A stretch of 64,000 nt of DNA from Colwellia sp. (GTDB taxonomy: Bacteria > Pseudomonadota > Gammaproteobacteria > Enterobacterales > Alteromonadaceae), in NCBI GenBank assembly GCA_013215385.1, contig JABSOY010000019.1, forward strand, positions 27,369 through 91,368, in the 5' to 3' direction. Below are positions 39,284-48,795 of the stretch, piece after piece; the first letter of the stretch is position 1, and each line of letters opens with the position of its first letter. Under the pieces are notes generated by a model that searched no databases, was not told the origin of the DNA, and was given only the letters and a program-made list of their open reading frames with translations. The position numbers and the translations under genes were made by a program.

Positions 39284-42200
39284 TTGAAATTCCAAAAAAT
39301 ATTAATATCTATTTTTTTAACCTTTTTCATCAGTTTTCCATTGTTCGCCTCGACAAATACACTTCTCTTAAGAGAACCTGATATGAAAGGTGATACGATT
39401 GTCTTCACCTATGGTCAAGAGGTATGGCAATCTAACCTAACATCACTGCACGCGAAACGAATCACAAGTTTTCGAGGTCAAGCATCAAATCCTAAATTGT
39501 CACCTGACGGAAATTGGATTGCATTTACAGGTCAATATTCAGGTAATTTTGACGTATTTATTATTCCTGTTAATGGCGGTCCACCTAAACAATTAACATG
39601 GCACCCTGGCGCAGATAAGGTAAAAGGATGGTCGCCGGATAGTAAAAGTATTATTTTTAGCTCAGGCAGAGATAGCGCACCTACCTATAGAGCACCTCGT
39701 TTCTGGCAAGTAAATATTTCAGGCAATACACCAACACCCTTGCCTATGTTACGAGCAGAAACGGGTAGCATGTCACCGGACAGTACAAAGTTTGTATATC
39801 AAAAAATAACCCCTTGGGATGATGGTTGGAGAAAGTACAGAGGAGGACAAAACAATCCTTTACGTATTGTTAACCTTAATAATTTAAAAGAAAAAACATT
39901 ACCATGGGAGGGAGAGAAAGTAACAAACCCTCAATGGAATAATGATGGTATTTATTTCTTATCAGATGTGAATGATGTTGTTAATGTCTTCCACTTTAAT
40001 GAGGGTAAAAAAGCCACTCAATTGACCCATCATCAAGATTATGACGTAAAAAATTATAGTGTCGATAAGGGAAACATTATATATGAACAACATGGTCGTT
40101 TATTTCTCCTTAGCAACAATAAAACACAGCAGCTAAATATTAATATTAGTGCTGACTTTCCTTGGGCAAATCCACATTGGGAAGATGTTAGTGAACAAGT
40201 TGAATCTGCTAACATTTCACCAACAGGGAAAAGAGCTATTTTTGTTGCCAGAGGAGATGTTTTTACAGCACCGGCTAAAGATGGTGATATACGTAATATT
40301 TCAAACACTTCAGCAAGAGAGTTATCCGCAAGTTGGTCTCCAGATGGGCAAGCTATTGCATGGTTTTCTGATGAAAGTGGAGAGTACCGTATTGTTATTA
40401 GCGATCAGTTTGGTAAAAAAATCGATGAAATAAAACTTGCAGAAAAAGGATTTTATTTTGACTTAACCTGGTCACCAAATAATAAGAAGCTTTTATACAC
40501 AGATCAAAAACAACGAGTTTGGTGGGTTGATATAACCACTAAGATAAAAACATTAATCGATCAAGATGCACGTGTCATTGTTGAAAAATTATCATCCCCT
40601 AAATGGTCCGCTGACAGTAACTGGATCGCTTACCTAAAAACAGAAAAAACTTTTTTACGTAATGTTTATATCTATTCATTAAAAAGCAATGCTACGCATT
40701 TGATCAGCGATAATATGGCTGATAATCTTGATTTTACATGGGACAAAAACGCTAAATATTTGTTTTTCACTGCAAGCACTAATTTTGCCAGTAAAGCACC
40801 ATGGTTAGATCTAAGCATTATGGGCAAAGCCAAAGAATCTTATTCGATTTATGCCGCTCTTCTATCAAGTGAAACTGCTTCTCCTATTGCCTTGAAACAA
40901 GTTGACGAAGAACCTGTTAAAGAAGCTGAAGATAAGCCTGACACAGAAACTAAAGATGAAGACAAGGAAAATACGGTAAAGGATATTATTATCACTCTAG
41001 AAGGATTGAGTGAGCGAGTAATTCCCATTCCATCCAAGCCAGCATTAATTTCAAAGCTGAATAGTATTGACGGTGGTTTATTGTATTTAGTTGACGAAGG
41101 AGACAGAAAGTTCACCTTAACTAAATACACTTTTGATGATCAAAAAGAAGAAAGTATTACCAAAGGTATTAGCGAGTATCATCTAGCCAGCAATGGCAGT
41201 GCACTACTTGTTAAGCTTAATAATGACTGGAAGTTGGTCGAATCAGAGAAAAAACTAGAAAAAGCTAAACCAATTAAACTATCGCTAAACCTTTGGCTTG
41301 CCCCTAAAAAAGAATGGCAACAAAAGTTTCATGATGCTTGGCGTTTTCAACGTGATTATTTCTATGTGGACAATATTCACGGAGCGAACTGGGATAAGAT
41401 TTATAAAGACTATTTACCGCTGGTTGAACATGTTAATCATCCTGCTGATTTAACCTACCTATTAGATGGTATGGGAGCCGAAACGTCGGTAGGTCATTCA
41501 TTTACTTGGAATGGTCAACTACCAGAGGTACCAGTAAGCCAAGTTGGGCTATTAGGCATTGATATTGCTATTAAAGATAATAAATTTATTATTGAAAATA
41601 TTTATACAGGAGAAAAGTGGAATAACGAAATAAGTAATAATGCGCCACTAACTCACGTTTTAGACAAAGTACAAGTTAACGATATTATTGTAGCGATAGA
41701 TGGCAAACCTTTTTCTGTCGATCAAAACTTTTATCAATTATTTAACGGCACAGCTACAAAGCAAACACGTTTAACATTGGCTAAACAAGCGTCTCCAACA
41801 AAAACCTTTGATGTTTGGGTAAAACCAACAAAATCTGAGAATTCACTTCGACAACATGCATGGATTGAAAATAACCGCCGTTATGTTGAAAAAATATCTA
41901 AGGGACAATTAGCCTATATTTGGGTGCCAAATACCAGTACCCAAGGTTTTGAATATTTTAACCGTTACTTTTTTGCCCAAGCAGATAAGAAAGGAGCAAT
42001 TATCGATGAGCGCTTTAATTCCGGCGGTTCTATTGCAGACTATTTTATTGATGTACTGAATAGAAAACTTAATGGGTACTTTAATAATCAAATGGACAGA
42101 AATACCCCATTAACTAGTCCAGGTTCATTAATAGATGGGCCAAAAGTACTGCTGATTAATGAAATGGCGGGATCCGGTGGTGATATGTTTCCATACTTAT

Positions 42201-42520
42201 TTCGATTTCACAATATTGGTAAGTTAGTCGGTAAAAAAACATGGGGCGGATTAGTTGGCATATGGGGCGTTCCAAGCTTTATCGATGGCGGCGGAATGAC
42301 GGCACCTAGAAGTGGTTTTTATGATTTAGCAGGAAAATGGAAAGTAGAAAATGAAGGTGTGTCACCTGATATCGATGTAGATGAGAATATTCTTTCTTTC
42401 AGTAAAGGTATTGATGCCCAACTTGAAAAAGCAGTGAGTGTCGCTATGGAAGACTTAAAAAAATACAAAGACATTCGCCAAAGAAAAGCCCCTGGAGACC
42501 CTGTTAGAGGTGTAAATTAA
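39284..42520 (+). CDS. Tricorn-like S41 family peptidase
   Basis: 1078 residues from a TTG at 39284 (AAGGGAA upstream), with a signal peptide (1-22, ISIFLTFFISFPLFA-ST). Residues about 30-540 are a beta-propeller with repeated SPDGNWIAF/SWSPDGQ motifs. A Glu/Asp/Lys-rich linker (about 545-570) follows, then the tricorn core. PDZ-like region is about 755-850 (GLLGIDIAIKD..., VNDIIVAIDGKPF). The S41 catalytic block includes VGHSFTW, GGSIADYFIDVL and the nucleophile in NEMAGSGGDMFP, with NEGVSPDIDVD near the end. Expected to degrade peptides in the periplasm or outside the cell. Confidence 0.93.
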   Translation: MKFQKILISIFLTFFISFPLFASTNTLLLREPDMKGDTIVFTYGQEVWQSNLTSLHAKRITSFRGQASNPKLSPDGNWIAFTGQYSGNFDVFIIPVNGGPPKQLTWHPGADKVKGWSPDSKSIIFSSGRDSAPTYRAPRFWQVNISGNTPTPLPMLRAETGSMSPDSTKFVYQKITPWDDGWRKYRGGQNNPLRIVNLNNLKEKTLPWEGEKVTNPQWNNDGIYFLSDVNDVVNVFHFNEGKKATQLTHHQDYDVKNYSVDKGNIIYEQHGRLFLLSNNKTQQLNINISADFPWANPHWEDVSEQVESANISPTGKRAIFVARGDVFTAPAKDGDIRNISNTSARELSASWSPDGQAIAWFSDESGEYRIVISDQFGKKIDEIKLAEKGFYFDLTWSPNNKKLLYTDQKQRVWWVDITTKIKTLIDQDARVIVEKLSSPKWSADSNWIAYLKTEKTFLRNVYIYSLKSNATHLISDNMADNLDFTWDKNAKYLFFTASTNFASKAPWLDLSIMGKAKESYSIYAALLSSETASPIALKQVDEEPVKEAEDKPDTETKDEDKENTVKDIIITLEGLSERVIPIPSKPALISKLNSIDGGLLYLVDEGDRKFTLTKYTFDDQKEESITKGISEYHLASNGSALLVKLNNDWKLVESEKKLEKAKPIKLSLNLWLAPKKEWQQKFHDAWRFQRDYFYVDNIHGANWDKIYKDYLPLVEHVNHPADLTYLLDGMGAETSVGHSFTWNGQLPEVPVSQVGLLGIDIAIKDNKFIIENIYTGEKWNNEISNNAPLTHVLDKVQVNDIIVAIDGKPFSVDQNFYQLFNGTATKQTRLTLAKQASPTKTFDVWVKPTKSENSLRQHAWIENNRRYVEKISKGQLAYIWVPNTSTQGFEYFNRYFFAQADKKGAIIDERFNSGGSIADYFIDVLNRKLNGYFNNQMDRNTPLTSPGSLIDGPKVLLINEMAGSGGDMFPYLFRFHNIGKLVGKKTWGGLVGIWGVPSFIDGGGMTAPRSGFYDLAGKWKVENEGVSPDIDVDENILSFSKGIDAQLEKAVSVAMEDLKKYKDIRQRKAPGDPVRGVN

Positions 42521-42699
42521 TAAGACTGCCTTTAGTCGACCCTTTCAAGCTCATTGTTAAATTCTATTTAAAAGATTTAATTTTGAGTTTGGGGTTACCT
42601 TGATCATTATCTCAGAGTAATAAAATTCTACCGTTATTATTTTACTACCTTATAAATGTGGATAAATTTCGGTTAATATCATCTTGGTTTCACAATATA

Positions 42700-42733
42700 T
42701 TGTTGTTAACTTTAAACTCAAAGTTAACAACAA
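42700..42733. repeat. 14-bp perfect inverted repeat
   Basis: TTGTTGTTAACTTT (42700-42713), loop AAACTC, AAAGTTAACAACAA (42720-42733). It lies in the 432-bp gene-free stretch 42521-42952 between convergent genes. No T-run follows, so it may be a processing or protein-binding hairpin rather than a terminator. Confidence 0.6.
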
Positions 42734-42748
42734 GTGATGGAGGTCAAC

Positions 42749-42774
42749 GGCACAGTTTAAAACTGTGCCTTTAT
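42749..42774 (+). terminator. Probable terminator of the tricorn-like gene
   Basis: GGCACAG, short A/T loop, CTGTGCC followed by TTTATT, 228 bp after the gene. The stem is perfect but the T-run is weak. The rest of this gene-free stretch (42775-42952) holds nothing recognisable. Confidence 0.45.
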
Positions 42775-42952
42775 TCGTAACCAAGCATTACTATTTTGCT
42801 GATGCTGACCAAAAAAAGTGTATTTTTTTGCCTCTCCAGAATAAATTAGCGTCTCCTAAAAACGACCATTGGTCACAATAACGATAGGTGATTGAGGGGT
42901 TCAGGTATCCGTCTTTATCTAAATGGAGTGAAAAATTAAATAAGTTGTAAAT

Positions 42953-44071
42953 TTAAAGGTGTTCGATAACAAGACAACCAGCAGAATAACCAGCACCAAA
43001 AGAACAAATTAGCGCTTTATCTCCGGCAATCATATCTTGATGATTTAAGTGAAAAGCAATAATAGAACCTGCCGAAGCGGTATTGGCAAACTTATCTAGA
43101 ATAATCGGCGCTTCATTACCGATAGGGTCGCGGCCTAATACTTTCTTGGCAACAAAATTGTTCATGTTGATATTTGCTTGATGCAAAAACAAACGCTTTA
43201 AATCTTTGGCTTCAACATTTGCTTCTGCCATTTGCTCAGTAATTAATTGCGAGACCATAGGCAGTACTTCTTTAAATACCTTTCGCCCTTGCTGAACAAA
43301 CATTTTGTCGCTATCAAGCATACTTTCAGGGTCGCATTTATTGGTATGACCAAAGTTACTACGAATATTGTTAGAGAAAGTAGTGATAGGTTTTTTCGTT
43401 AATATTTTAAAGCAATGTTCAGCGGTTGCCGTTGCTTGTTTCTCAACAACAATAGCGGTTGCTACGTCGCCAAAGATAAAGTGACTGTCTCGGTCGCGTA
43501 AATTAATTTGTGGAAAGTTCAGTTCAGGGTTAATCACTAATACAGTTTTTGCCGTGTCGCCATGCAAAGCATTCGAGGCGTTCATAATACCGAATGTTGC
43601 TGACGAACAGGCAACGAGCATATCGTACGCCCAACCTTTACAGCCTAATGCATTTTGTACTTCTATAGCAATCGCTGGATAGGCGCGTTGAGTATATGAA
43701 CAAGCAACAATAATTAAGTCTATATCGTCAGCGGTTTTGTTTGCAGCAGCCATTGCTTGTTTAGCGGCAGCTACGGCCATTTCAGCTTGTGCAGATAATT
43801 CATCATTACTGCGCTGCGGAATAATCGGCATCATTATTTTGGGATCAAGCGCACCGTCTTTATACATCACATAACGACTTTTAATACCCGATGCTTTTTC
43901 GATAAACTCACTTGAAGACGGTTTTAAAGCGGTTAACTGTTCATTGCTGATCGCTGCTTCATTTTCAGCGTTATAATTTTCAACATATTGATTAAATGCT
44001 GTGACTAATTCGTCATTTGAAATGCTATGGGGTGGGGTAAATAAACCCGTACCACTGATCACGATAGACAT
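42953..44071 (-). CDS. 3-oxoacyl-ACP synthase III family protein (KAS III-like)
   Basis: 372 residues, thiolase fold. Catalytic Cys155 in MLVACSSATFG, His in LFLHQANINMNN and Asn in the GSIIAFHLN block complete the KAS III triad. It is longer than FabH (about 317) because of an insertion near residues 30-60. KAS III enzymes condense acetyl-CoA or acyl-CoA with malonyl-ACP to start fatty acid chains. Its neighbourhood with a FabY-type synthase supports a fatty-acid initiation role. Confidence 0.88.
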   Translation of the reverse strand: MSIVISGTGLFTPPHSISNDELVTAFNQYVENYNAENEAAISNEQLTALKPSSSEFIEKASGIKSRYVMYKDGALDPKIMMPIIPQRSNDELSAQAEMAVAAAKQAMAAANKTADDIDLIIVACSYTQRAYPAIAIEVQNALGCKGWAYDMLVACSSATFGIMNASNALHGDTAKTVLVINPELNFPQINLRDRDSHFIFGDVATAIVVEKQATATAEHCFKILTKKPITTFSNNIRSNFGHTNKCDPESMLDSDKMFVQQGRKVFKEVLPMVSQLITEQMAEANVEAKDLKRLFLHQANINMNNFVAKKVLGRDPIGNEAPIILDKFANTASAGSIIAFHLNHQDMIAGDKALICSFGAGYSAGCLVIEHL

Positions 44072-44175
44072 GTATTTTGCTCCGATAGTAATTTTTCTTT
44101 CAGTGGTCGTACCATGTTACTTATTTAATCAAAATTCAAGTGTTTCTGCGCTTTTAGTTACTGTGGTAGTCATTT

Positions 44176-45180
44176 TTAGGTAAAAAGTTTTTTCCTCACC
44201 ATCGCCCGGTAATCCCTAGGGGTTAATTTTAATTGTTTCTTGAATAATCGGGTTAACTGACCTTGGTCTTGATAACCCACTTGAAAAGCTATTTCTTGAA
44301 TAGATAAGTTACTTGATGACAACAAATCTTTTACGGTTTCAATCCTTACTTTTTGCCAATAATGAGATGCTTTAATACCTGTGGCATGCTTAAAGCGTCG
44401 GCTAAACGTTCTGTGGCTAATGCCAAATTGAGAAGAAAGTTCGTTAAGTGTTAATGTTGATGAAAGGTTGGTTCGCATCCAAAACTGAATTTGAGTGATT
44501 AATTCATCAGGGTGGCGATCAACGGCGCCTTCTAAATAACGCTGTTCTTCATACGGTTTTCTTATTTCGTGAGAAAAATTTCGTTCAACATGCTGCGCGG
44601 CGGTTTCACCATAAGTTTGATGGATAACATGCACGGTAATATCGGCTAGGGCATTCAAACTTGCTGCGCAGTATATGCGCTCAGACTGGGTAATGAAAAA
44701 ATCGGGCTTTAATTCAACCTTAGGATAATTTCGTTTGAATTGATCAACATAATGCCAATGCGTTGTCGCAGGGTGATTGTCTAATAAACCTGACTCGGCA
44801 ATAAAACATACTCCGGTACCGCCGCCAATAAGTGTTGAACCTTGCTGCCACATGGTATTTAGCCAGCTTACCACTTTAGGGTGTTTTTTTATTAAGGGTC
44901 TAGGGTTACGCCAAAGACTGGGAATAAAAATATAATCTGGGCTTTGCGCATGTTCAATATCGGTATCAGGAAATAGCTTGATGAGCGCTCTTGTTCGTAC
45001 GGGTGCTAATTTTTCACTGACCATTTCTATATTGAGTTTAGGTGAGTTCCTATTCTCTCTTCGAGCAAAAGCTTCCCCCGCTCTGAGCATCTCAATGGGC
45101 AAGCTTACGCTCGTTGCCAACATGTGATCATAAAGAACTAAAGCCACATTAACGTTTTTTCGGGTGTTTTTTAGGGGCAT
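44176..45180 (-). CDS. GlxA/AraC-family transcriptional regulator
   Basis: 334 residues. The N-terminal DJ-1/PfpI-like domain (about 10-200) contains GGGTGVCFIAESGLLDNHPATTHW; the C-terminal AraC helix-turn-helix pair (about 235-330) has LNELSSQFGISHRTFSRRFK and IQEIAFQVGYQDQGQLTRLF. The family uses the DJ-1-like part to sense small molecules or for dimerisation. It sits divergent from the FabY gene and beside the KAS III gene, so it may regulate one or both. Confidence 0.9.
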   Translation of the reverse strand: MPLKNTRKNVNVALVLYDHMLATSVSLPIEMLRAGEAFARRENRNSPKLNIEMVSEKLAPVRTRALIKLFPDTDIEHAQSPDYIFIPSLWRNPRPLIKKHPKVVSWLNTMWQQGSTLIGGGTGVCFIAESGLLDNHPATTHWHYVDQFKRNYPKVELKPDFFITQSERIYCAASLNALADITVHVIHQTYGETAAQHVERNFSHEIRKPYEEQRYLEGAVDRHPDELITQIQFWMRTNLSSTLTLNELSSQFGISHRTFSRRFKHATGIKASHYWQKVRIETVKDLLSSSNLSIQEIAFQVGYQDQGQLTRLFKKQLKLTPRDYRAMVRKKLFT

Positions 45181-45306
45181 AATGACTAATAAAACAGTAT
45201 TTGGCTGTTATTGTATTATTATTGGCTGTTAACAACAATTAATTGTCGCGATTTTTTTTTACACTGGTACAAGAATTACGACTTAAGTATTAAAAGAGAA
45301 TTATAA

Positions 45307-47208
45307 ATGACTGCATTACCTATTATTGTTGGTATGGGCGGCGTAAACGCTGCCGGACGTACCTCGTTTCACCAAGGCTTTCGACGCATTGTTATCGACA
45401 AATTAACGGCTGAAGCACGCCAAGAAACTTTTGTTGGCCTTGCTACCTTGATGAACATTTTAACTTACCAAGCAGGTCAGTTAGTTGATGGCGAAGGTAA
45501 TAGCGTTGCATTAAGTGATGTTGAAAGCCGTTTTGGCCAACAAATTCTTGATGGCACTCTTATTCGTAAAATTGAAAATAATCATTTCGATCCAGACGCA
45601 ACACATTGTCATACCAAAATTACGGCAACGCCAAGCGGCGAAAATATTACTTTTGAATTGAAAGAAAAAGAATTACCGAAACCATTACCGCGCTCTTGGC
45701 AGGTAACTGCACTTGAAGATAAACGCGTTAAAGTTGAAATTACCGATAATTTGGAAATTAAGCATAGTAGTTATCGTGATAATCCTATTAAAGCGGCAGG
45801 ACAATTACCAACAGGTTTTGAACCATCTAAATTATATAACAGTCGTTATCAGCCACGTGGTTTACAAACGACTATTTTTGGCGCTGCAGATGCTATTCAT
45901 TCAACAGGTTTTAGCTGGGATGAAATTTTAGAAAAAGTAAGCCCTGATCATGTCGGTACATACTCTTCTTCAGCTTTTGGTCAAATGCAATCTGAAGGTT
46001 TAGGCGGTATGTTACAAAATCGCTTAAATGGCGACCGTGTTACCACTAAAAACTTAGCTTTAGGTTTAAACACCATGTCGGCTGATTTTATTAATGGTTA
46101 TGTTACTGGCAGTGTCGGGACGACGTCGACTTCTACAGGTGCTTGTGCAAGTTTTCTTTATAACTTACGTAATGCTATTCAAGATATTAAATCAGGTCGC
46201 ATTCGTGTTGCTATTGTTGGCAGTAGTGAAAGCCCAATTACACCGGAAATCATTGAAGGTTTCGGTAATATGAGCGCACTGGCTAATGAAGAAGGTTTGA
46301 AAAAACTGGATGGTATTACCGAAGGCCAAGCGAACCACCGCAATACTAGCCGTCCGTTTGGTGATAACTGTGGTTTTACTATTGGTGAAGCGGCGCATTT
46401 TCTCGTGATTATGGCTGACGACTTAGCGGTTGAATTAGGCGCTAAACCTTTAGGTTCAGTTGCTGATGTTTTTATTAACGCTGATGGAGTTAAGAAATCT
46501 ATCACAGCTCCTGGTCCTGGTAATTACATTACTATGGCAAAATCTGTTGCCTTAGCGAAAAGTATTTTAGGCGAAGAATCGGTACAGCAACGTAGTTTTA
46601 TATTGGCTCATGGTTCAAGCACTCCGCAAAACCGAGTCACTGAGTCATTGATTTATCATCGTGTAGCGGAAACTTTTGGTATTAATAGTTGGCCTGTAGC
46701 CGCGCCAAAAGCCTTCGTCGGTCATACCATTGCACCAGCAAGTGGCGACCAAATTACCATGGCACTCGGTGTTTTTGCGCATAATATTATGCCGGGCATT
46801 ACGACGATTAAGTCGATAGCTGATGATGTTCATAACGAACGTTTGAACATTGCGCTTGATCACTGGCAGTGTGAAGATATGGATGTTGCTTTCATCAATT
46901 CAAAAGGCTTTGGTGGCAATAACGCAACAGCTACCTTACTTTCGCCAGACGTAACCATTTCGATGATAGAAAAACGTTACAGCACTGCAGAAATCGCTCG
47001 CTATAAAGAAAAACTAACCAGCGTTGAAGCGAAACAAAAAGTTTATCAAGAAAAAGCAAATAATGCGCAATTTGAATTAATTTACAAATTTGGCATAGGT
47101 GTTTTAAGTGATGATGACATTGAAATTAATGCACAGAAAATATCAATGACAGGTTTCACTAATTCTATCGAATTACCTAGTGAAAATCCGTTTGACGATA
47201 TGATCTAG
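45307..47208 (+). CDS. fabY: Beta-ketoacyl-ACP synthase, FabY type
   Basis: 633 residues, the size I recall for Pseudomonas FabY (about 634), longer than FabB/FabF. Catalytic Cys280 is in STGACASFLY; the two His are in LAHGSSTPQNRV and FVGHTIAPASGDQ; the N-terminal 180 residues are specific to this family. FabY-type enzymes condense acetyl-CoA with malonyl-ACP to initiate fatty acid synthesis in Pseudomonas. Here a KAS III-like enzyme is two genes away, so two initiation enzymes may coexist. AAAGAGAA precedes the start. Confidence 0.85.
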   Translation: MTALPIIVGMGGVNAAGRTSFHQGFRRIVIDKLTAEARQETFVGLATLMNILTYQAGQLVDGEGNSVALSDVESRFGQQILDGTLIRKIENNHFDPDATHCHTKITATPSGENITFELKEKELPKPLPRSWQVTALEDKRVKVEITDNLEIKHSSYRDNPIKAAGQLPTGFEPSKLYNSRYQPRGLQTTIFGAADAIHSTGFSWDEILEKVSPDHVGTYSSSAFGQMQSEGLGGMLQNRLNGDRVTTKNLALGLNTMSADFINGYVTGSVGTTSTSTGACASFLYNLRNAIQDIKSGRIRVAIVGSSESPITPEIIEGFGNMSALANEEGLKKLDGITEGQANHRNTSRPFGDNCGFTIGEAAHFLVIMADDLAVELGAKPLGSVADVFINADGVKKSITAPGPGNYITMAKSVALAKSILGEESVQQRSFILAHGSSTPQNRVTESLIYHRVAETFGINSWPVAAPKAFVGHTIAPASGDQITMALGVFAHNIMPGITTIKSIADDVHNERLNIALDHWQCEDMDVAFINSKGFGGNNATATLLSPDVTISMIEKRYSTAEIARYKEKLTSVEAKQKVYQEKANNAQFELIYKFGIGVLSDDDIEINAQKISMTGFTNSIELPSENPFDDMI

Positions 47209-47224
47209 CTGCTATCTTTTATAT

Positions 47225-47257
47225 AAAAGAGCAAAACTGTTAAAAGTTTGCTCTTTT
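47225..47257 (+). terminator. Intrinsic terminator of fabY
   Basis: AAAAGAGCAAA facing TTTGCTCTTTT with an 11-base loop and further T, 16 bp after the stop. Confidence 0.85.
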
Positions 47258-47389
47258 TTATCTCTAAAATTCACTATCCCCCAATTTTACAGATAAAGGT
47301 ATAGACTCGGTTTATCGTAATCGAATTTGTTAGAATAAGTGCTTAAGGCTAATAATCTTAGGCGCTTGTGTTTATTAGCAGAACTGCGC

Positions 47390-48538
47390 TTAAAAACAAT
47401 AACGCTGGATCATCTTCACCAATATTTCCTCGGTTTTTTCTATTTCACTATGAGCTAAAAATTCATTTGGCTGATGCGCTTGGTCAATCGAACCTGGGCC
47501 TAAGACAATCGTTTGGCATCCTAGTTGCTGAATAAAAGGCGCTTCTGTGGCGTAATTTACCGCACAACAGTGATGACCACTTATTTCTTCGGCGATGGTG
47601 ACTAATTCACTGCTTTGGTTTTGTTCAAAACTTGGTGAGCTAGGATCTAACTCACTAAATGAAACTCTGTTGGAATATTTTTCTGCCAGCGGTTTTAGTG
47701 TTTCACTGAGTAACAGAATAAGTTCGCTGTCAGCCATTCCGGGCAAAGAGCGCATATCTATATCTAGCTCACATTGTCCACATATGCGATTGGCATTATC
47801 CCCACCATGTATCGCACCTAAATTAAGCGTTGGCTCGGTTACGTCAAAAGCTTGGTTACTATAATTATGCGCAAGCTTTTCTTTAAGTTGCATAAGTAAG
47901 CCAATAACGTGATGCATTATTTCTATTGCATTAACGCCTAAACTTGGCTTGCTTGAATGTCCAGATTGACCATGAATAGTTATGCGATGTGACATATGTC
48001 CTTTATGCATGGTTACCGGCACTAAGTTTGTCGGTTCACCAATAATGGCAACATCAGGTTTTATTTGTTGATTTTTGGTGAAAAAACGCGCTCCTGCCAT
48101 GGTCGTTTCTTCGTCGGCAGTAGCTAAAATGTAGAGTGGTTTCTTTAATTGTTTGGCGGATAAACCTTTCGATACTTGTAAAATGAAAGCAAAAAAACCT
48201 TTCATGTCACAGGTGCCTAAACCATAAAACTTATCATCTTTGTCGACAATTTCTAAAGGGTTTGAGTTCCATCTATTTTCATCGAAAGGAACCGTGTCAC
48301 TATGTCCTGCTAAGAGTAATCCACCTTCACCATTACCTAGTTTTGCTAACAAATTATATTTATTACGAGTTTGTGGCACTGCTTGAATGTCGATACTAAA
48401 ACCGAGCTGTTCAAACCAGGTGGCTAAAAGTTGAATGACGTCTAAATTCCCTTGATCCCAGCTTGGCTGTGTTGAACTAATAGAGGCACTAGCAATTAAT
48501 TGTGTTAACGAATCAGTAAAGTTTGGCAGATTTTTCAT
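47390..48538 (-). CDS. argE: Acetylornithine deacetylase
   Basis: 382 residues, M20 metallopeptidase family. Metal-site motifs: LLAGHSDTVPFD (His, Asp), GLGTCDMKGFFA (Asp), ATADEETTMAGA (Glu-Glu) and IGEPTNLVPV; a dimerisation domain is at about 180-290. It removes the acetyl group from N-acetylornithine to give ornithine, the linear route of arginine synthesis. Divergent from argC across 257 bp, the usual argE/argCBGH layout in gammaproteobacteria. Confidence 0.96.
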   Translation of the reverse strand: MKNLPNFTDSLTQLIASASISSTQPSWDQGNLDVIQLLATWFEQLGFSIDIQAVPQTRNKYNLLAKLGNGEGGLLLAGHSDTVPFDENRWNSNPLEIVDKDDKFYGLGTCDMKGFFAFILQVSKGLSAKQLKKPLYILATADEETTMAGARFFTKNQQIKPDVAIIGEPTNLVPVTMHKGHMSHRITIHGQSGHSSKPSLGVNAIEIMHHVIGLLMQLKEKLAHNYSNQAFDVTEPTLNLGAIHGGDNANRICGQCELDIDMRSLPGMADSELILLLSETLKPLAEKYSNRVSFSELDPSSPSFEQNQSSELVTIAEEISGHHCCAVNYATEAPFIQQLGCQTIVLGPGSIDQAHQPNEFLAHSEIEKTEEILVKMIQRYCF

Positions 48539-48795
48539 AAAGGCTCACGATTTAAATAAAAGGCAAATAAATTATTTGTGGGTAGTTATGCTTTTTTGTT
48601 GCATATCGAGTCACTCGGTGTTATTTTCTTATTCTAGTGTAAATAACCTAATTAAAGAAGGCTACGGCAAATAATTTTTCTGATTTTTTATAAGAATATA
48701 GCCGAATAAACTACTTACACTTGGTAATAATACTGAGTGGTTAAATTTAAAATAATGTACTTTTTTGAAAGTACTAATGCAAAAGAGAAAAATAT

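Noticed and set aside
48539..48795. ArgR operator between argE and argC
   Set aside because: Only weak half-site-like AT-rich sequences (GAATA, GAATAAA) are present, too common in this low-GC DNA to call.
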